From positions 1 to 64,000 of the forward strand of contig NW_026645845.1 of NCBI RefSeq assembly GCF_949987535.1: 64,000 nt of DNA. The letters are read 5' to 3'. Source of the stretch: Balaenoptera acutorostrata (taxonomy: Eukaryota > Chordata > Mammalia > Artiodactyla > Balaenopteridae). Every line of letters begins with the position of its first letter. Within the stretch, counting starts at the first letter, position 1. The translations under genes were made by a program, and so were the position numbers. Positions 61,547-64,000 of the stretch are shown piece by piece. Below the pieces are notes generated by a model, which was not told the origin of the DNA, did not search any database, and saw nothing but the letters and a program-made list of their open reading frames with translations.

Positions 61547-63304
61547 TGGAGAATCAGCACCTTTTACCTCCTGTTCCGTACAGGTTGCAATTTGTCCTGA
61601 GGATGAACGGGAAGAGGGGGAACCAATGAGAGACTAGCTCTAGGTGTTGCGACAGGCACAGGTCACTCTATTTTCCCATCAGGAAGAAGAATTAAGCACA
61701 AGCTCAGCCTGTCCCCAGAACCAGAAGAGGGCCTGAAGCAATCCTGCGCTTTTGCGGCCAGCTCGCAAAAAAGCGAGCTGAAAAATGGAGCTCAGGGGCA
61801 CTGCAATTCACAAACCTGCAGAGTTTTAAATGATACCTCTCGTCCACAAATATATTAAGGGAAGGCAACGAAGAGGCTTTGAAAGCAAGGCAGAATTGCA
61901 GGAAACAGATTTCAGGAGGTAGATTCGAATCGCCTTGAAAGCACATGAAAAGCGGCAAAACGTGGACAATGATGCCCTTGGCCAAAAAGGGCGTATGCGT
62001 TTTTTCCTGAATATATTCAGGAAAAAACGCATACGCCCTTTTTGGCCAACCAAGCAACCTGGAAAGGCCAATCAGCGCTCCAAAGAAGTCTCGCTTCCCA
62101 GCGGGCAAAAGGGCCATGCGGAAAAAAGTGTCCAAACCAGAACTGCACGACCGGCCATGGAGAAATGGGAGCCTTGCTTCGCTGATGGGCGGGATGTAAA
62201 TTGCCAACAGCCACTCGGGAGAAGTGTACGGTGTGTCCTGAAACATCTAAAAAACACAGCTTGGAGAGCATAGGGCACTTCCACTCATGGGCGTATAAAT
62301 TGGGAAAACTAAAAATCAGCAAGACACAGGCACCCCAAAGTTTAGGGCTGCTCTGTTGACAAGAACCCCCACTTCATTACACCTTAAATATCCTAGGAAA
62401 GAGAAAAATGGATAAAGAAGTTGTGGTCCTCATGTACAATGGAATATCACTCAGCCATGAAATCAACGTCATAAGGCTAGTAGCAGCACGATGAGTGGAT
62501 TTAGGTACGACGATTCTAAGTGAAATAAGTCACACAGAAAAAGACACTTATCCTAAGATATCACTTAGAGAGGGAATGTAAAAACCGCTACACTTGAACT
62601 GAATTACAAAACAGAACAGAGTCACACGTTTAGAAAACACACTATGGCTGCTGAACGGGAAAGGTGAGGTGGGGTGATGCATAAAACAAGGGTTTCAAAT
62701 TAGCTCCGATACCGTTCCATAAACCCAGTATGTAAGAGACAAGAACTACTCCTTTTTCAGTGAACTGGACTCAACACCCCCTATTCACCGCACAAGAATA
62801 TATCTGACTAGTAAGAATCCTCAAACCTATGTATTGATATCTCTCTGTAAGTGAGTCAAGGGGGTGTAAAGCGGCATAAACACAGCCGTGAAAAGCAGCT
62901 AAACCCCATTATAAAAATAAATTACTTTTCAAAACCCGTGAAACAAAGACAGTGAAAGAGAGAGAAATTCTTACAAAATTCGTTCAGGGGCTGTGATGCA
63001 ACCTGGATTGACCATATCTAGACCCACAGCTGATTGAGACTTAAGGGTGGACACTCTTGGGGCTGAGAGGTTCGGTGAGGTTGGGTGAGCCAACGCAGAC
63101 CCTTTCAAGTAATACTGCATGGTACCCATCCGATGGGTCCCAAATCTCCAGGTTCAAGGGCATCTTCATACATCGAAAACATGCATGAGAAACCCAGAAG
63201 ATGGTACACCATGTGATCGGGAAAGGTTTCTAAAACGCACCTCATTTCTCATCTCCTTTGCTCGGGTTCGCCATTCCAGCCGATTTACTAGCCATCTCCC
63301 TCCT
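61547..63304 (+). repeat. Satellite unit 36 (1758 bp)
   Basis: Twin of unit 34. Palindrome 61978-62049, perfect. Confidence 0.97.
61759..61780. repeat. Hairpin CAGCTCGC-A6-GCGAGCTG (unit 36)
   Basis: Same perfected stem as in unit 34. Confidence 0.85.
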
Positions 63305-63517
63305 TGGAGAATCAGCACCTTTTACCTCCTGTTCCGTACAGGTTGCAATTTGTCCTGAGGATGAACGGGAAGAGGGGGAACCAATGAGAGACTAGCTCTA
63401 GGTGTTGGGACAGGCACAGGACACTCTATTTTCCCATCAGGAAGAAGAATTAAGCACAAGCTCAGCCTGCCCCCCAGAACCAGAAGAGGGCCTGAAGCAA
63501 TCCTGCGCTTTTGCGGC

Positions 63518-63539
63518 CAGCTCGCAAAAAAGCGAGCTG
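63518..63539. repeat. Hairpin CAGCTCGC-A6-GCGAGCTG (unit 37)
   Basis: Same perfected stem as in unit 34. Confidence 0.85.
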
Positions 63540-63736
63540 AAAAATGGAGCTCAGGGGCACTGCAATTCACAAACCTGCAGAGTTTTAAATGATACCTCTC
63601 GTCCACAAATATATTAAGGGAAGGCAACGAAGAGGCTTTGAAAGCAAGGCAGAATTGCAGGAAACAGATTTCAGGAGGTAGATTCGAATCGCCTTGAAAG
63701 CACATGAACAGCGGCAAAACGTGGACAATGATGCCC

Positions 63737-63808
63737 TTGGCCAAAAAGGGCGTATGCGATTTTTCCTGAATATATTCAGGAAAAAACGCATACGCCCTTT
63801 TTGGCCAA
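63737..63808. repeat. 72-bp palindrome with one mismatch (unit 37)
   Basis: A at 63759 in place of T, as in unit 35. Confidence 0.95.
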
Positions 63809-64000
63809 CCAAGCAACCTGGAAAGGCCAATCAGCGCTCCAAAGAAGTCTCGCTTCCCAGCGGGCAAAAGGGCCATGCGGAAAAAAGTGTCCAAACCAGA
63901 ACTGCACGACCGGCCATGGAGAAATGGGAGCCTTGCTTCGCTGATGGGCGGGATGTAAATTGCCAACAGCCACTCGGGAGAAGTGTACGGTGTGTCCTGA

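Larger units (their letters stand above)
1..64000 (+). repeat. Satellite DNA array, about 1,759-bp unit, 36.4 copies, probable common cetacean satellite
   Basis: Anchor sequences recur at 1755-1763 bp spacing across the whole window, always on the same strand. The window start is an arbitrary phase; I number units from it. Most units are exactly 1759 bp; the others differ by small indels of 1-8 bp. By eye, units differ from each other by roughly 1% or less. About 1,100 bp of each unit is L1-derived (offset about 285-1385) and about 658 bp is of unknown origin. Offset 433-504 holds a 72-bp palindrome. The unit length plus L1 content fit the common cetacean satellite described from baleen and sperm whales; I recall a 1998 note by Kapitonov, Holmquist and Jurka calling L1 the basic unit of these satellites. 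The array itself is seen directly; the species assignment is inference from memory. No single-copy sequence is present anywhere. Confidence 0.97.
61547..64000 (+). repeat. 3,517-bp dimer, copy 2 (units 36-37, cut by the window edge)
   Basis: Partner of 58030-61546; only the first 2,454 bp are inside the window. Confidence 0.85.
63305..64000 (+). repeat. Satellite unit 37 (partial, 696 bp)
   Basis: Twin of unit 35, ending inside the L1 ORF2 part because the window stops. Palindrome 63737-63808, one mismatch. Confidence 0.97.

Noticed and set aside
1..64000. Period of 1759 bp as ten nucleosome repeats of about 176 bp
   Set aside because: No internal 176-bp periodicity is visible in the unit, so the ratio looks accidental.

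Overview
The whole 64 kb window is a single head-to-tail tandem array of one satellite unit of about 1,759 bp. Fixed anchors recur at 1755-1763 bp spacing from base 1 to base 64000. There are 36 complete units plus a 696-bp partial unit at the right edge, all in the same orientation. I see no gene, RNA gene or unique sequence, no inversion, and no transposon insertion confined to one unit. The open reading frames on both strands are by-products of a near-identical repeat. 1759 is not a multiple of three, frames are broken by single-base indels in several units, and the longest minus-strand frame runs antisense to a retrotransposon remnant.

The unit is mostly a decayed LINE-1 fragment. From about base 285 to about 1385 of each unit it follows the 3' part of mammalian L1 ORF2 and its 3' UTR, on the + strand. 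Recognisable stretches include WIKKLWSSGTMEYHSAMK (864-917), ILSEISHTEKDTYHKISL running to a stop codon (968-1036), and an AATAAA near the L1 end (1371-1376). The 3' UTR resembles ungulate and whale L1 rather than primate L1. The remaining part, about 658 bp (1386 to about 2043, wrapping into the next unit), I do not recognise. An L1-based satellite with a 1.76 kb period matches the 'common cetacean satellite' as I recall it (about 1.75 kb in baleen, sperm and beaked whales, 1,579 bp in dolphin-like whales). The source is therefore most likely a cetacean outside Delphinoidea, in constitutive heterochromatin. This rests on memory and should be confirmed by a search.

The most striking element is a 72-bp palindrome with no spacer at offset 433-504 of every unit. 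It is perfect in 30 of 37 units. It sits as an insertion inside the L1 ORF2-derived sequence, because L1 similarity stops on its left and resumes on its right.

Higher-order layout, left to right. Units 1-6 alternate between two types (A/B), giving a 3,518-bp dimer. Units 7-15 are mixed. A 7,036-bp (four-unit) displacement relates bases 27385-30148 to 34421-37184. A three-unit displacement links units 16 and 19. A 5,269-bp trimer is duplicated in tandem (units 26-28 and 29-31). A 3,517-bp dimer is repeated at the right edge (units 34-35 and 36-37). This mosaic is what repeated unequal exchange and conversion within a satellite would leave. Smaller signals are a CENP-B-box-like 17-mer matching 7 of 9 core bases, a short hairpin perfected by two paired substitutions in units 34-37, and many retained CpG sites.
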